A stretch of 64,000 nt of DNA from Thermococcus barossii (GCF_002214465.1 NZ_CP015101.1:1857017-1921016), one strand, 5' to 3'. Counted from the first letter of the stretch, positions 50,675 through 59,484 are shown. The notes: generated by a model not told the origin, from the letters alone. Made by a program: numbers and translations.

Positions 50675-51904
50675 TCATCCTCGGTTTGAAGGATCCAAGA
50701 AATAGTTTAATTGATCCCGTATTATATCAGTTAATTTATGTTTAACTTCAAATCCTAGCTTTCTTATCTTGCTTATATCTGCCATTAGTATTGGAACCTC
50801 GGACGGTCTAAACCTACTGGGATCAAAAATGATGGGTATTTTTCCTTTGTCAGTATGGGCCCATATTCCTTTGTCTTCTAGAGTGAATTCAATCTCATTT
50901 TCAAGCAGCATCCTGTCTAATTTCGTTTTCTCAAATTTGACTCCGAATATCTTGGAGGAGTCGACTTCAGTTGGATACTGGACAACCTTGTTGTTTTTCA
51001 TTGTTTCTATCTTCTTAATTTCCCATCCTGCCGTCTCTAAACTTAAAAGGATATAACTTATGACAGAATTAGTCCTCATAGAACCCTGGTTATAAACATC
51101 TCCGGGCTTTCCTTTTTTGGCCAACAGGCAATATCCTTTGGCAATATCAATAACGTGACTCCAATCTCTAAAAGCATTTACATTACCAATGGAGATTTTG
51201 TTAATTTCTCCAAATTTATATTTCATGACTTGACGTGTAATCACCGACGTAACGAACATTATTCCCCTGCCAGCTCCCTCGTGATTAAATGCTCTGGAGA
51301 CTATAGTTTTAAGCCCATATGTATAATAGTAGTTCCTGAGTATATACTCTCCATGGATCTTGCTGACGGCATAAGGAGACATTGGTCGTAGTGGGTTATT
51401 TTCAGTTATTGGTAGTTCGGGGATGTTCTCAGGTTCTGGAAAAATATGTCCATATTTCTCTTTGAGCTTTCTATATTGTTCTGGGGAACTTATTACTAAA
51501 CCGTATTCCTCACTTGATCCAGCAAAAATAATCGTTGGATCGTATTCCTTCACCCGAATAGCCTCAAGTAAATTAACAGTGCCCACAGTGTTGACTTTAA
51601 AAGTCTCCAGAGGGTGAGTGAAGCTCCTTGGGACAAATGACTGAGCCGCGAGGTGAAAAACTACCTCCGGCTGAGCAACATCCAACGCATGTGCTAGTCC
51701 CGCTAAATCTGTTAAATCTGCTTCAATGACCTTTATTTCATTGTGTATCTGTCTGTCAATAAGATTCTTCGGAAGCCTCCCATCTGATCTGCGGCGGATA
51801 ATACCATATACCTCCGCACCATGACTGAGAAGGTATTTAGCCAGATAAGAGCCTGCAAATCCACTAATACCAGTAATCAAGACTCTCTTATTTTCCCATT
51901 CCAT
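50675..51904 (-). CDS. NAD(P)-dependent sugar-nucleotide dehydratase/epimerase, GDP-mannose 4,6-dehydratase-like
   Basis: A 409-residue extended SDR enzyme. The Rossmann motif is GISGFAGSYL (about 12-21), the catalytic Tyr-Lys pair is in MSPYAVSKIHGE and a serine site is in FAGSSEEYG. The N-terminal pattern (VYGIIRRRSD, VFHLAAQSFVPRSF) is close to Gmd and related enzymes. A C-terminal extension of about 80 residues (WAHTDKGKIPIIFDPSRFRP) is longer than usual. It should make a 4-keto-6-deoxy sugar nucleotide. Its start overlaps rmlD by 17 bp, so it is the last gene of the aglB-rml operon. AT-rich like the region to its left. Confidence 0.8.
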   Translation of the reverse strand: MEWENKRVLITGISGFAGSYLAKYLLSHGAEVYGIIRRRSDGRLPKNLIDRQIHNEIKVIEADLTDLAGLAHALDVAQPEVVFHLAAQSFVPRSFTHPLETFKVNTVGTVNLLEAIRVKEYDPTIIFAGSSEEYGLVISSPEQYRKLKEKYGHIFPEPENIPELPITENNPLRPMSPYAVSKIHGEYILRNYYYTYGLKTIVSRAFNHEGAGRGIMFVTSVITRQVMKYKFGEINKISIGNVNAFRDWSHVIDIAKGYCLLAKKGKPGDVYNQGSMRTNSVISYILLSLETAGWEIKKIETMKNNKVVQYPTEVDSSKIFGVKFEKTKLDRMLLENEIEFTLEDKGIWAHTDKGKIPIIFDPSRFRPSEVPILMADISKIRKLGFEVKHKLTDIIRDQLNYFLDPSNRG

Positions 51905-52799
51905 TTTGGGACCCTCCGAGATATAATGTGGCTTTTGTCATGTATCCTTTTTCAATTAGATACTCCTTTAAAGCTTTTTTCCATGAGGGCATCCTCAAGC
52001 CAAGTTCAGTAATTTTTCTATTTTCCAATGCAGAGAATTTCGGTCTCTTGGCAATTCTTCCTAGCTCGCTCGACTTGATCGGCTTGATTAGCACCTCCCA
52101 TTCCAACATTGTGAATATGGTCTTAGCAAATTCATACCATGAACAATAGCCGGTGTTTACCACATGATAGATCCCCCACTCCGGTTGTATCTTAAGAAAT
52201 TCTCGTAGTACTCTAGCTACATCTACGGCGTATGTGGGGTTCATAAACTGGTCATTCACTATCTTTAATTCTTCTCCCTGCTTAACCTTTTCGATAACCC
52301 AGTTTACGAAGTTTCCACTCTTCCCACTAGCTCCGGCTTTTCCATAGAGGCTTGCAATACGAACAATGTAGTGTTTTTTTGAATAGTTTCTCGTGAAAAT
52401 CTCGCCGGCGTACTTGCTCGCCCCGTAGACGTTTACCGGATTTGGGGCATCCTCCTCAGTGTAAGGCTCTCCCTTCTCTCCGTCAAAGACGTAATCAGTA
52501 CTGATATAGACGTTGATGGCGTCAATCTCACTGGCAACCCTAGCAACGTTCAACGCGCCGATTGCGTTCACCGCGAAGGCCTTCTCTGGATATAACTCAG
52601 CGTCATCAACGCGAACGTATGCCGCGGTATTGATGATGACATCGGGCTTCAGCTCTTTCAACACCTTCAAGGTCTCGGGAACCGTAACGTCCAAATCTTT
52701 GTGAGTCAACGGGATGACTCCGAAGGAGGGATCTTCTCCAAAAACCTTCACCAGGTCGGTTCCAAGCTGGCCATTGGCACCGATTATCGCAACTCTCAT
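51888..52799 (-). CDS. rmlD: dTDP-4-dehydrorhamnose reductase
   Basis: A 303-residue SDR protein that reduces dTDP-4-keto-L-rhamnose to dTDP-L-rhamnose, the last step of the pathway. GANGQLGTDLVKVF is the NAD(P) motif, STDYVFDGEKGEPYTEED the conserved Ser region and VYGASKYAGE the Tyr-Lys pair. The first 130 or so codons (52799 to about 52390) have the GC-rich third positions of the rmlABC genes, but the remainder is AT-rich like the Gmd-like gene. This suggests a recombination joint inside the gene. It starts 9 bp after rmlC. Confidence 0.92.
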   Translation of the reverse strand: MRVAIIGANGQLGTDLVKVFGEDPSFGVIPLTHKDLDVTVPETLKVLKELKPDVIINTAAYVRVDDAELYPEKAFAVNAIGALNVARVASEIDAINVYISTDYVFDGEKGEPYTEEDAPNPVNVYGASKYAGEIFTRNYSKKHYIVRIASLYGKAGASGKSGNFVNWVIEKVKQGEELKIVNDQFMNPTYAVDVARVLREFLKIQPEWGIYHVVNTGYCSWYEFAKTIFTMLEWEVLIKPIKSSELGRIAKRPKFSALENRKITELGLRMPSWKKALKEYLIEKGYMTKATLYLGGSQNGMGK

Positions 52800-52808
52800 T
52801 GAATCACC

Positions 52809-53366
52809 TCAGAAGGTCCATCCCTTTTCGATGGCTTCCCTCAGCGTCGGCCACTTCCTGTCCTTTTCCGAGACTATAGGGTCATCAATCGGCCAGTCAA
52901 TGCCTATCTCCGGATCGTTCCAGAGTATCCCTCCCTCATAGCTAGGGGCGTAGACGTTGTCTGCCTTATAGACGACCTCGGCAACGTCGCTCAGCACTAG
53001 GAATCCATGGGCAAAGCCCCTTGGGATGTAGAGCTGATATTTGTTGTGCTCCGAGAGTATGACACTGACCCACTTGCCGAAGGTTGGTGAGTCCCTTCTT
53101 AAATCAACAGCAACGTCGTAGATAACTCCCCTAATGGCTCTCACAATCTTGGCCTGGGCGTAGGGCTCACGCTGGAAGTGCAGCCCCCTGAGCACGCCAT
53201 ATCTTGAGCGAGAGTGGTTGTCTTGGACGAATTCCCCTTTGATCCCAGTCTTTTCAAAATCCGATTTCTTGTAAGTTTCCATGAAAAAGCCCCGCTCATC
53301 CTCGAAGACCCTCGGTTTGATTAGAATAACATTGGGAATTTCCAGTCTTTTAAACTCGAAGGGCAT
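52809..53366 (-). CDS. rmlC: dTDP-4-dehydrorhamnose 3,5-epimerase
   Basis: A 185-residue cupin enzyme starting MPFEFKRLEIPNVILIKPRV. Family motifs are DERGFFMETYKKSDFE, FVQDNHSRSRYGVLRGLHFQ with the catalytic His, and IPRGFAHGFLVLSD. ATG 53366 is chosen because GGTGAAG precedes it and the family start is there, although the frame is open further upstream into rmlB. It begins 2 bp after the rmlB stop. Third enzyme of dTDP-rhamnose synthesis. Confidence 0.94.
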   Translation of the reverse strand: MPFEFKRLEIPNVILIKPRVFEDERGFFMETYKKSDFEKTGIKGEFVQDNHSRSRYGVLRGLHFQREPYAQAKIVRAIRGVIYDVAVDLRRDSPTFGKWVSVILSEHNKYQLYIPRGFAHGFLVLSDVAEVVYKADNVYAPSYEGGILWNDPEIGIDWPIDDPIVSEKDRKWPTLREAIEKGWTF

Positions 53367-53368
53367 CT

Positions 53369-54370
53369 TCACCACCCCAGCTTCCAGGGCGTTGGGTGAA
53401 GGACCTTTTCGTTTATCAGCGGCCTCCACCAGGCCTCGTTTTCGAGGTACCATTTGACTGTCTTCTCTATGCCCTCCTCGAACTTATGCCTTGGCCTCCA
53501 GCCGAGTTGCTCCCTTATCTTCGAGGAATCGAGGCTGTACCTAAGGTCGTGGCCTGGCCTGTCCTCGACGAACTCAATCATGTCCTCGTCCTTGCCCATT
53601 GTCCTCAAAATGGTTTTGACAACCTCAATGTTGGTCTTTTCCTCGCCGGCCGAGATGTTGTATATTTCCCTTCTCTCGCCCTCCCGAAGGACGAGCTCGA
53701 TGGCCTCAACGTGATCCAGAACGTAGAGCCAGTCCCTCACGTTCTGGCCAGTGCCGTATATCGGAATCTTGAGCCCCATACTGGCTCTAATTATCGTCTT
53801 GGGGATGAGTTTTTCCGGAAACTGATAAGGGCCGTAGTTGTTGGTGCACCTCGTTATGGAGGCGTTCAGACTGTAAGTCCGCGCCCAGCCAAGCACGAGA
53901 ACATCACTGGCAGCTTTAGTAGCGGAGTATGGCGAGGATGGCATGAGCCTGTCCTCCTCGGTGAACGAGCCCCTAAGAATGTCCCCGTAAACCTCGTCCG
54001 TGCTTATGTGAACGAGCCTGACTTCGGGATTGAACTTCCTGATGGCCTCAAGTATCGTGTAGACCCCGATAACGTTGCTCCGCAAAAAGTGCTCCGGACT
54101 GGAGATGCTCCTGTCCACATGGCTCTCAGCAGCGAAGTTAACCACCGCATCAACTTTCTTGATTAACTCCTTAACGAGCTCGAAGTCCGCTATATCCCCC
54201 TTACCGAACCTGTAGCGCGGGTCGTCCTCGATGTCTTTCAAATTTACCGGATTCGAGCCGTAGCCAAGCTTGTCGAGGTTTATCACTTCCCAGTCGGGAT
54301 GCTTTTCTAGGATATAGCGGATGAAGTTGCTCCCTATGAAGCCCATTCCACCGGTTACCAGGAGTCTCAT
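53369..54370 (-). CDS. rmlB: dTDP-glucose 4,6-dehydratase
   Basis: A 333-residue SDR protein. It starts MRLLVTGGMGFIGSNFIRYI with the GxxGxxG NAD motif, has HISTDEVYGDI (catalytic Asp-Glu after Thr) and SPYSATKAASDVL (Tyr-Lys). It converts dTDP-glucose to dTDP-4-keto-6-deoxyglucose, which rmlC and rmlD turn into dTDP-rhamnose. Nine bp separate it from rmlA. GGTGGGACG precedes the ATG. Confidence 0.95.
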   Translation of the reverse strand: MRLLVTGGMGFIGSNFIRYILEKHPDWEVINLDKLGYGSNPVNLKDIEDDPRYRFGKGDIADFELVKELIKKVDAVVNFAAESHVDRSISSPEHFLRSNVIGVYTILEAIRKFNPEVRLVHISTDEVYGDILRGSFTEEDRLMPSSPYSATKAASDVLVLGWARTYSLNASITRCTNNYGPYQFPEKLIPKTIIRASMGLKIPIYGTGQNVRDWLYVLDHVEAIELVLREGERREIYNISAGEEKTNIEVVKTILRTMGKDEDMIEFVEDRPGHDLRYSLDSSKIREQLGWRPRHKFEEGIEKTVKWYLENEAWWRPLINEKVLHPTPWKLGW

Positions 54371-54379
54371 CGTCCCACC

Positions 54380-55438
54380 TCACAGTATAAGCCTTGAGTT
54401 GTCACCGATGACCAGTTTCCTGCCAAGAGGATGAGAGGTACCGTTTATTATCTTCACCCTTCTTCCAATGAGGCTTTCGACTATCCTGCCAGCGTTTTGT
54501 ATCTCACTTCCCTCTAGTATTATAGAGTCCTCGATCTCCGTGTCTTCGATGATGCAGTTGTCACCGATGCTAGTGTATGGGCCAATGTAAGAGTTCCTTA
54601 TCACAACGTTCTTTCCTATCACAACTGGCCCCTTTATTACCGTGTTTTCATCGATTTTAGCCCCCTTTTCGATAATCACCCTTCCGTGAATCTGAGCCTT
54701 TGTATTAACCTGTATATTCCTCTGGATGTCGTCCAAGATGAGCCTGTTGGCCTCTAGTAGGTCTTCTGGTTTTCCGGTGTCCTTCCACCAGCCGGTGACC
54801 TTCGTCCATCCCACGCGGTAGCCGTGGTCTATGAGCCACTGTATGGCGTCGGTTATCTCAAGCTCATTCCTCCAGGAAGGCTTTATGTTCTTCACAGCTT
54901 CGTGAATCACCGGCTTGAAGAAGTAAATTCCCACGAGTGCCAGGTTGCTCGGCGGTTCTTTGGGCTTCTCGACAAGTCTCTTTATTGTCTTCCCATCATC
55001 GCTGAGCTCTGCAACTCCAAACTGTCTAGGGTCTGGAACCTCTTGGAGGAGTATGCTGGCGTCAAAGTTTCCTTTTTCAAAGTGCTTCTTGTGCTTTACT
55101 ATCCCTTCCTTAAGGATGTTGTCACCGAGGTACATTACAAAGTCATCGTCACCTAGGTAATCCCTAGCTACTAGAATAGCATGAGCCAATCCTTTTGGCT
55201 CGCCCTGGTATATGAACTCTATGTCCGCGTCCCAGTCAACGCCCCTAACGGTCTCCATTACCTGCTCCTTGTTTGGGCCGACGACAATTCCAATCTCATC
55301 AATGCCTGCTTCGATGACGTCTTCGATAGCATAGAACAGGATGGGCTTGTTTGCCACAGGGATGAGTTGCTTCTGCTGGGAGTAGGTGAGGGGCCTTAGC
55401 CTCGTACCGTGGCCTCCGGAAAGGATTAAAGCTCTCAT
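54380..55438 (-). CDS. rmlA: Glucose-1-phosphate thymidylyltransferase, long form with left-handed beta-helix
   Basis: A 352-residue nucleotidyltransferase. The signature LSGGHGTRLRPLTYSQQKQL is at the N terminus, and YLGDNILKEG supplies a metal-binding Asp. Beyond about residue 240 comes a hexapeptide beta-helix (IIEKGAKIDENTVIKGPVVI), which places it in the long archaeal type rather than the 290-residue bacterial RmlA. It activates glucose for rhamnose synthesis. ATG 55438 has GGTGATT before it and is preferred to an in-frame start 12 bp earlier that lies closer to the aglB stop. Confidence 0.92.
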   Translation of the reverse strand: MRALILSGGHGTRLRPLTYSQQKQLIPVANKPILFYAIEDVIEAGIDEIGIVVGPNKEQVMETVRGVDWDADIEFIYQGEPKGLAHAILVARDYLGDDDFVMYLGDNILKEGIVKHKKHFEKGNFDASILLQEVPDPRQFGVAELSDDGKTIKRLVEKPKEPPSNLALVGIYFFKPVIHEAVKNIKPSWRNELEITDAIQWLIDHGYRVGWTKVTGWWKDTGKPEDLLEANRLILDDIQRNIQVNTKAQIHGRVIIEKGAKIDENTVIKGPVVIGKNVVIRNSYIGPYTSIGDNCIIEDTEIEDSIILEGSEIQNAGRIVESLIGRRVKIINGTSHPLGRKLVIGDNSRLIL

Positions 55439-55449
55439 GCGAATCACCA

Positions 55450-57513
55450 TTAATTCTTAACTTTGTAAACCTTAACATATCCATTGTCATACATCAACGT
55501 ATATTTCCCCGACTGTTCAAAGACTAAGAGTCTAACTAGCATGGTGTCTTTTAGATTGGAAGGTATCAAAAAACAAACATAGGGAGTTACATACACAATG
55601 TAGCTATCTTGAACATAGCTCGGATTATAGATGAGATTTTGTCTTGAGGGTATTTCTACTACTATATTCTTGAGCTCCCGCTGGACACTATCATACGCAA
55701 GAATTGCCCTTGTACTGTTTTTTCCTAGTTCTACTATTACTTGTACTTTTGAATTTGCTGCAGAGTATATCCTGACATCGCCCACAAATCCTGTGAGTCT
55801 GAGGACATATACTGCAATTTGTTTGTCCTCTGGATAATATCGATTTAATGTGTCAAATTTAAACATTAAATCTTGACTAATTATTACATAGTTTGTGGTT
55901 ATGTTGCTTCCAGTATTTCTTTTTGCAATATCTTGGATTTTTTTAATGAATTTTAGAGAATTGTTTTCATTAGTCCTCACAAACCATGCATACTCATTTC
56001 CTCGTTGGTATATATTATCACTTGTGGTTCTTACTCCAAACGCTTGTATCCAATGTCCCCAATCCCACCAATTAAATACAGTTTCATTTGGCAAATTTTT
56101 ACCCATCCATTTTACAGCATTAAGCCATTCATCATTTGGTATGGGTGTCATAGAAATATAGTGTTCTGATTCTATAAATGGAGGAACTATTGCAAATAAT
56201 AGTATTGTGGTTAATGCAATAGCCATTGTGTTCCTATTCAAAGCTTTGGCTTTTAGGATGTTATTTAGTTGGTCCAATGATGTTGCGGATAGAAATGCCA
56301 CACCAAATGACATGAGATACATCAATCTTATGGTGGCGATTCCAAGGAAACTTCCTATGGCAAACAATATCAAGAATAACATGCTCATTTTTTTCATAGT
56401 GTTTTTAGAGGATTTTAGAATTATACGCACATTAGCAATACTACCAAAAAACGCAAAAATTAACAAACTCGCAAAGAATGACCACAGCAAACCAAAAGTA
56501 GCTGAGTTACTCTGGGCAGAAAGTCCAGCCATATTTGGATTTAAGAGATAATATACAAATCTAGAGATAGGCTCCCATTTTAAGGAAAGATACAGGCCCC
56601 CTACAACTTCGGCGAGCAAGATTAAGATATATCCGATTTTTTGCTTTTTTTTGGTTCTAATAACCTTCGGAAGGAAAAATCCTAGTGTTAAGGATATAGT
56701 AGCAAGGACACTTGCTATCAAAAACGGGACAAATAGATAAATCTCTTTCAGAGGATACTTACTCCAAGGCCAATAAGTCCCAACAGACACTCCGCCCAAT
56801 AGCAGTACAGGCACAATTAAAATTGCAATTAAAAACTCGTTTTTTCTTGGTCTAACGATTAATGGCGACAAGACTAGATATGTGGAAACTGCTAGAGAAA
56901 ACTCCCCGAACCCATCGAAGGTTATAATTGACAAATATAGTGAAAGTGCCAGGTAGCCTCCATACACAAGAACTTTTTTTCTTCCCAACGTTTTCTCTTT
57001 TATTATTAATATCACTGAATGTAGGAACATCAGCATGAAAAGCGAGCCTAAGGTATCCTTCCATATTCCCCCAGCATGTGTCCGATACACATGAGCTCCC
57101 ATTACCGATAAAAATAACGCTGCAAAAAAGCCTACTTTCCAGTTAAAGGCGTCTTTACCTATCTTGTAAACAACAATAATCTGGGCCACAAATATTACCA
57201 ATGGCAAATAAATTCCCAGCGTCCATAAATCCACATGAGATATTTTGCCTAGATACGCCCAGAGGAGTGGTAGGAAGTACTCATTATCACTAAATCTTCT
57301 GATCGTTGTAACTATCATCGGGTCAATATCGTGGATGTGCCCACCATTGGCAAAATAAACTGCTTGTCTATAATAGAAGTATGGGTCATAGGCAAATATC
57401 CTGTGCCATTTCAATGTTTGGGCTCTTAGATATAGCCCAAGCAACAGCGGAGCAATTACTAAAAGTATTTCTTTTTTCTCATTTAGTAACGATTTAATAT
57501 CTTTGCGGTTCAT
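55450..57513 (-). CDS. aglB: Oligosaccharyltransferase, AglB/Stt3 family
   Basis: A 687-residue membrane enzyme that transfers a lipid-linked glycan to Asn in N-glycosylation sequons. The first outer loop has the metal-binding IFAYDPYFYYRQ (Asp 43), followed by a series of membrane helices to about residue 430, then the soluble domain with NWWDWGHWIQ (481-487), the variant WWDYG motif. It is shorter than the long AglB of Thermococcales (over 900 residues) and resembles the short form. Its place directly upstream of rmlA in one operon suggests that it, or the glycan it moves, is tied to rhamnose. AT-rich relative to rmlA. Confidence 0.9.
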   Translation of the reverse strand: MNRKDIKSLLNEKKEILLVIAPLLLGLYLRAQTLKWHRIFAYDPYFYYRQAVYFANGGHIHDIDPMIVTTIRRFSDNEYFLPLLWAYLGKISHVDLWTLGIYLPLVIFVAQIIVVYKIGKDAFNWKVGFFAALFLSVMGAHVYRTHAGGIWKDTLGSLFMLMFLHSVILIIKEKTLGRKKVLVYGGYLALSLYLSIITFDGFGEFSLAVSTYLVLSPLIVRPRKNEFLIAILIVPVLLLGGVSVGTYWPWSKYPLKEIYLFVPFLIASVLATISLTLGFFLPKVIRTKKKQKIGYILILLAEVVGGLYLSLKWEPISRFVYYLLNPNMAGLSAQSNSATFGLLWSFFASLLIFAFFGSIANVRIILKSSKNTMKKMSMLFLILFAIGSFLGIATIRLMYLMSFGVAFLSATSLDQLNNILKAKALNRNTMAIALTTILLFAIVPPFIESEHYISMTPIPNDEWLNAVKWMGKNLPNETVFNWWDWGHWIQAFGVRTTSDNIYQRGNEYAWFVRTNENNSLKFIKKIQDIAKRNTGSNITTNYVIISQDLMFKFDTLNRYYPEDKQIAVYVLRLTGFVGDVRIYSAANSKVQVIVELGKNSTRAILAYDSVQRELKNIVVEIPSRQNLIYNPSYVQDSYIVYVTPYVCFLIPSNLKDTMLVRLLVFEQSGKYTLMYDNGYVKVYKVKN

Positions 57514-57644
57514 GATGAACCCTCGGGGAATTTATAGTGTCTTGAGGTAATTCTTGAGCTTATCTCTTAAATCTTTTTTCTTCGTAGGATTTCAAATATT
57601 GTCCCAGAATAAAACTAGACTTATTCTAACCCCGTATCCTTTCA

Positions 57645-58049
57645 TCATATTCCAAGTGCCTCCCTCCGGTACATGTTGAGATGGTAGCTGAAATCGTGGT
57701 ACTCACGGAGTGTTCTCTCCTCAAACTCACAGCGCTTTTCTTCGTCTTTGCTGAACAGCAGCTCACCCTTCAGCACACTGAACCTGAAGCTTATGGGGGC
57801 GTCATTCAGCACCCTGACATCGACTGGAAATCCCGTGAGCCTCTCAAGCTCTTCCTCCAGTCCAAGCTCGTAGAAGACGTCATGTTTTTTCCCTGTGTAC
57901 ACAGCTACATCAATATCCCTGAATGGACCGCCGCTCAGAAAGGAGCCATGAAGATAGGCAAAAATAACATCATCCCTGTTCATCAGGAACTCCGCTATCA
58001 GGTGCTTTATCCTCTCCCGCTCGCCTTTTTCCAGGGAGTAAACTTTCAT
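57645..58049 (-). CDS. MNT-type nucleotidyltransferase, without a HEPN partner
   Basis: A 134-residue minimal nucleotidyltransferase. The active site is AYLHGSFLSGGPFRDIDVAV (Gly-Ser 35-36, Asp 45 and 47). Proteins like this usually pair with a HEPN RNase as a toxin-antitoxin unit in which the MNT protein AMPylates or otherwise silences the toxin. No HEPN gene (RX4-6H) is found on either side: the neighbours are aglB and a divergent sugar epimerase. It could be a remnant, act on a distant partner or have another role. GC content is like the host's. Confidence 0.78.
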   Translation of the reverse strand: MKVYSLEKGERERIKHLIAEFLMNRDDVIFAYLHGSFLSGGPFRDIDVAVYTGKKHDVFYELGLEEELERLTGFPVDVRVLNDAPISFRFSVLKGELLFSKDEEKRCEFEERTLREYHDFSYHLNMYRREALGI

Positions 58050-58131
58050 GATTTAACCTCCACCATGGAATACTAAAAACTTTACCCCAATGCTTAAGAG
58101 TGTAACAATCCCACTGGATTTGGTGGTATAA

Positions 58132-59085
58132 ATGAAGGTTCTCGTCACTGGCGGCGCGGGCTTCATAGGGTCCCATCTCGTGGACAGACTAATGAAGCTT
58201 GGATACGAGGTGAGGGTTCTCGACGACCTCAGCGCTGGCACTCTCGACAACATCCGTCACTGGCTCTGGCATGAGAGGTTTGAGTTCATGGAGGGCGACA
58301 TGAGAAACCGGGAAATCGTGGAAAAAGCCGTTAAAGACATAGAGGTCGTCTTCCACCTCGCGGCCAACCCAGAGGTTAGAATCGGCTCCCAGAGCCCAGA
58401 GCTCCTCTACGAGACCAACGTACTGATAACCTACAACCTCCTCGAGGCTGTGAGAAAATCAGGGGTCAAATATCTCGTTTTCACCTCCTCATCGACTGTT
58501 TACGGCGACGCCGACCTCATACCGACGCCGGAGGAGTACGCCCCGCTCGAGCCGATAAGCGTCTACGGCGGGGCGAAGCTCGCTGCCGAAGCCCTGATAA
58601 GCGGTTACGCCCACACCTTCGACTTCAGGGCGTTAATCTTCCGCCTGGCCAACATAATAGGCGAGCGCTCCAACCACGGCGTCATCTACGACTTCATCAA
58701 CAAGCTCAGAAGAAATCCAGGAGAGCTTGAGATACTGGGCGACGGAACCCAGAGGAAGAGCTACCTCCATGTGAGCGACACGGTTGAGGGGATACTGCAC
58801 ATCTTCGAGTACTTCCGGAAGGGAAACAGGGCAGTTGACTTCTACAACCTGGGCAACGATGACTGGATAACCGTTAAGGAGATAGCGGAGATAGTCAGCG
58901 AGGAGATGGGGCTTAAGCCGGCCTTCAGGTTCACGGGCGGCGTCGACGGCGGTCGCGGCTGGAAGGGCGACGTCAAGTTCATGCGCCTGAGCATAGAGAA
59001 GGCAAAGAAAACCGGCTGGAAGCCGAAGCTCAACAGCTACGAGGCTGTGAGAAGAACGGTGAGGGAACTCCTCTCTAGTCTTTAA
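58132..59085 (+). CDS. NAD-dependent sugar-nucleotide epimerase, UDP-glucose 4-epimerase type
   Basis: A 317-residue SDR enzyme starting MKVLVTGGAGFIGSHLVDRL. It has VFTSSSTVYGDA and ISVYGGAKLAAEAL (Tyr-Lys pair), as in archaeal GalE-like epimerases. It probably interconverts UDP-glucose and UDP-galactose or similar donors for glycan assembly. GGTGG precedes the ATG. It is divergent from the MNT gene with 82 bp between and has normal host composition, so it marks the right edge of the glycan region. Downstream, 11 bp past the stop, begins the structured RNA candidate of the opposite strand. Confidence 0.87.
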   Translation: MKVLVTGGAGFIGSHLVDRLMKLGYEVRVLDDLSAGTLDNIRHWLWHERFEFMEGDMRNREIVEKAVKDIEVVFHLAANPEVRIGSQSPELLYETNVLITYNLLEAVRKSGVKYLVFTSSSTVYGDADLIPTPEEYAPLEPISVYGGAKLAAEALISGYAHTFDFRALIFRLANIIGERSNHGVIYDFINKLRRNPGELEILGDGTQRKSYLHVSDTVEGILHIFEYFRKGNRAVDFYNLGNDDWITVKEIAEIVSEEMGLKPAFRFTGGVDGGRGWKGDVKFMRLSIEKAKKTGWKPKLNSYEAVRRTVRELLSSL

Positions 59086-59096
59086 TAGGAGAATAG

Positions 59097-59257
59097 TGAG
59101 GGGTACCCCACGGAAAGGGCCGGGGTGAAGTTCCACTCCGTCCAAACCTTTCCCCTCAATTGTAGCCTCATGTTCCGCTATGGTTCATGAAACCACTCGG
59201 GTTCGGTTTGTTTGGGGTGAAGCTTTCGCTTCAGTCCTTCCCATGAGGTACCCCTCA
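59097..59257 (-). ncRNA. Candidate structured RNA of about 160 nt
   Basis: A perfect 11-bp inverted repeat (TGAGGGGTACC at 59097-59107 and GGTACCCCTCA at 59247-59257) closes a region with nested hairpins: GGAAAGG/CCTTTCC (59112-59118, 59147-59153) around CGGGGTG/CACTCCG (59121-59127, 59134-59140), TGGTT/AACCA (59181-59195) and TGAAGC-TTTC-GCTTCA (59218-59233). A strong minus-strand TATA box (TTTATATA, 59286-59279) lies 26 bp before 59257, so the predicted transcript starts exactly at the outer stem. No long frame is present. It does not look like SRP RNA, RNase P RNA or a tRNA. It may belong to the GC-rich hgc-type RNAs of Thermococcales, which I cannot check. Confidence 0.6.
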
Positions 59258-59278
59258 TATACTTCTATGGTCTTTAAC

Positions 59279-59286
59279 TATATAAA
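59279..59286 (-). promoter_or_regulatory. TATA box for the structured RNA candidate
   Basis: TTTATATA on the minus strand, preceded by AAAGG (a possible BRE). Its centre is about 26 bp from 59257, the normal archaeal distance to a start site. No minus-strand protein gene follows within reach; the nearest downstream element is the 59097-59257 hairpin cluster. On the plus strand nothing starts at the matching distance either. Confidence 0.6.
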
Positions 59287-59484
59287 CCTTTGCTTTTATT
59301 TAGAGCAAAATTTTTTGGCAACTTTTCGAAATAATTTCACAAAAGTACCGCCGGTCTGTGGGAGAGGATGGCTGTAACGTGACCAAATCATCGGTTTAAC
59401 TCCTTAGCGTGTTTTACACTCCGAAGTTGTCCCCCAGATTACCGAAAACTTTTTAAATCCTCCAGCGCCCTTAATCTCGGACGC

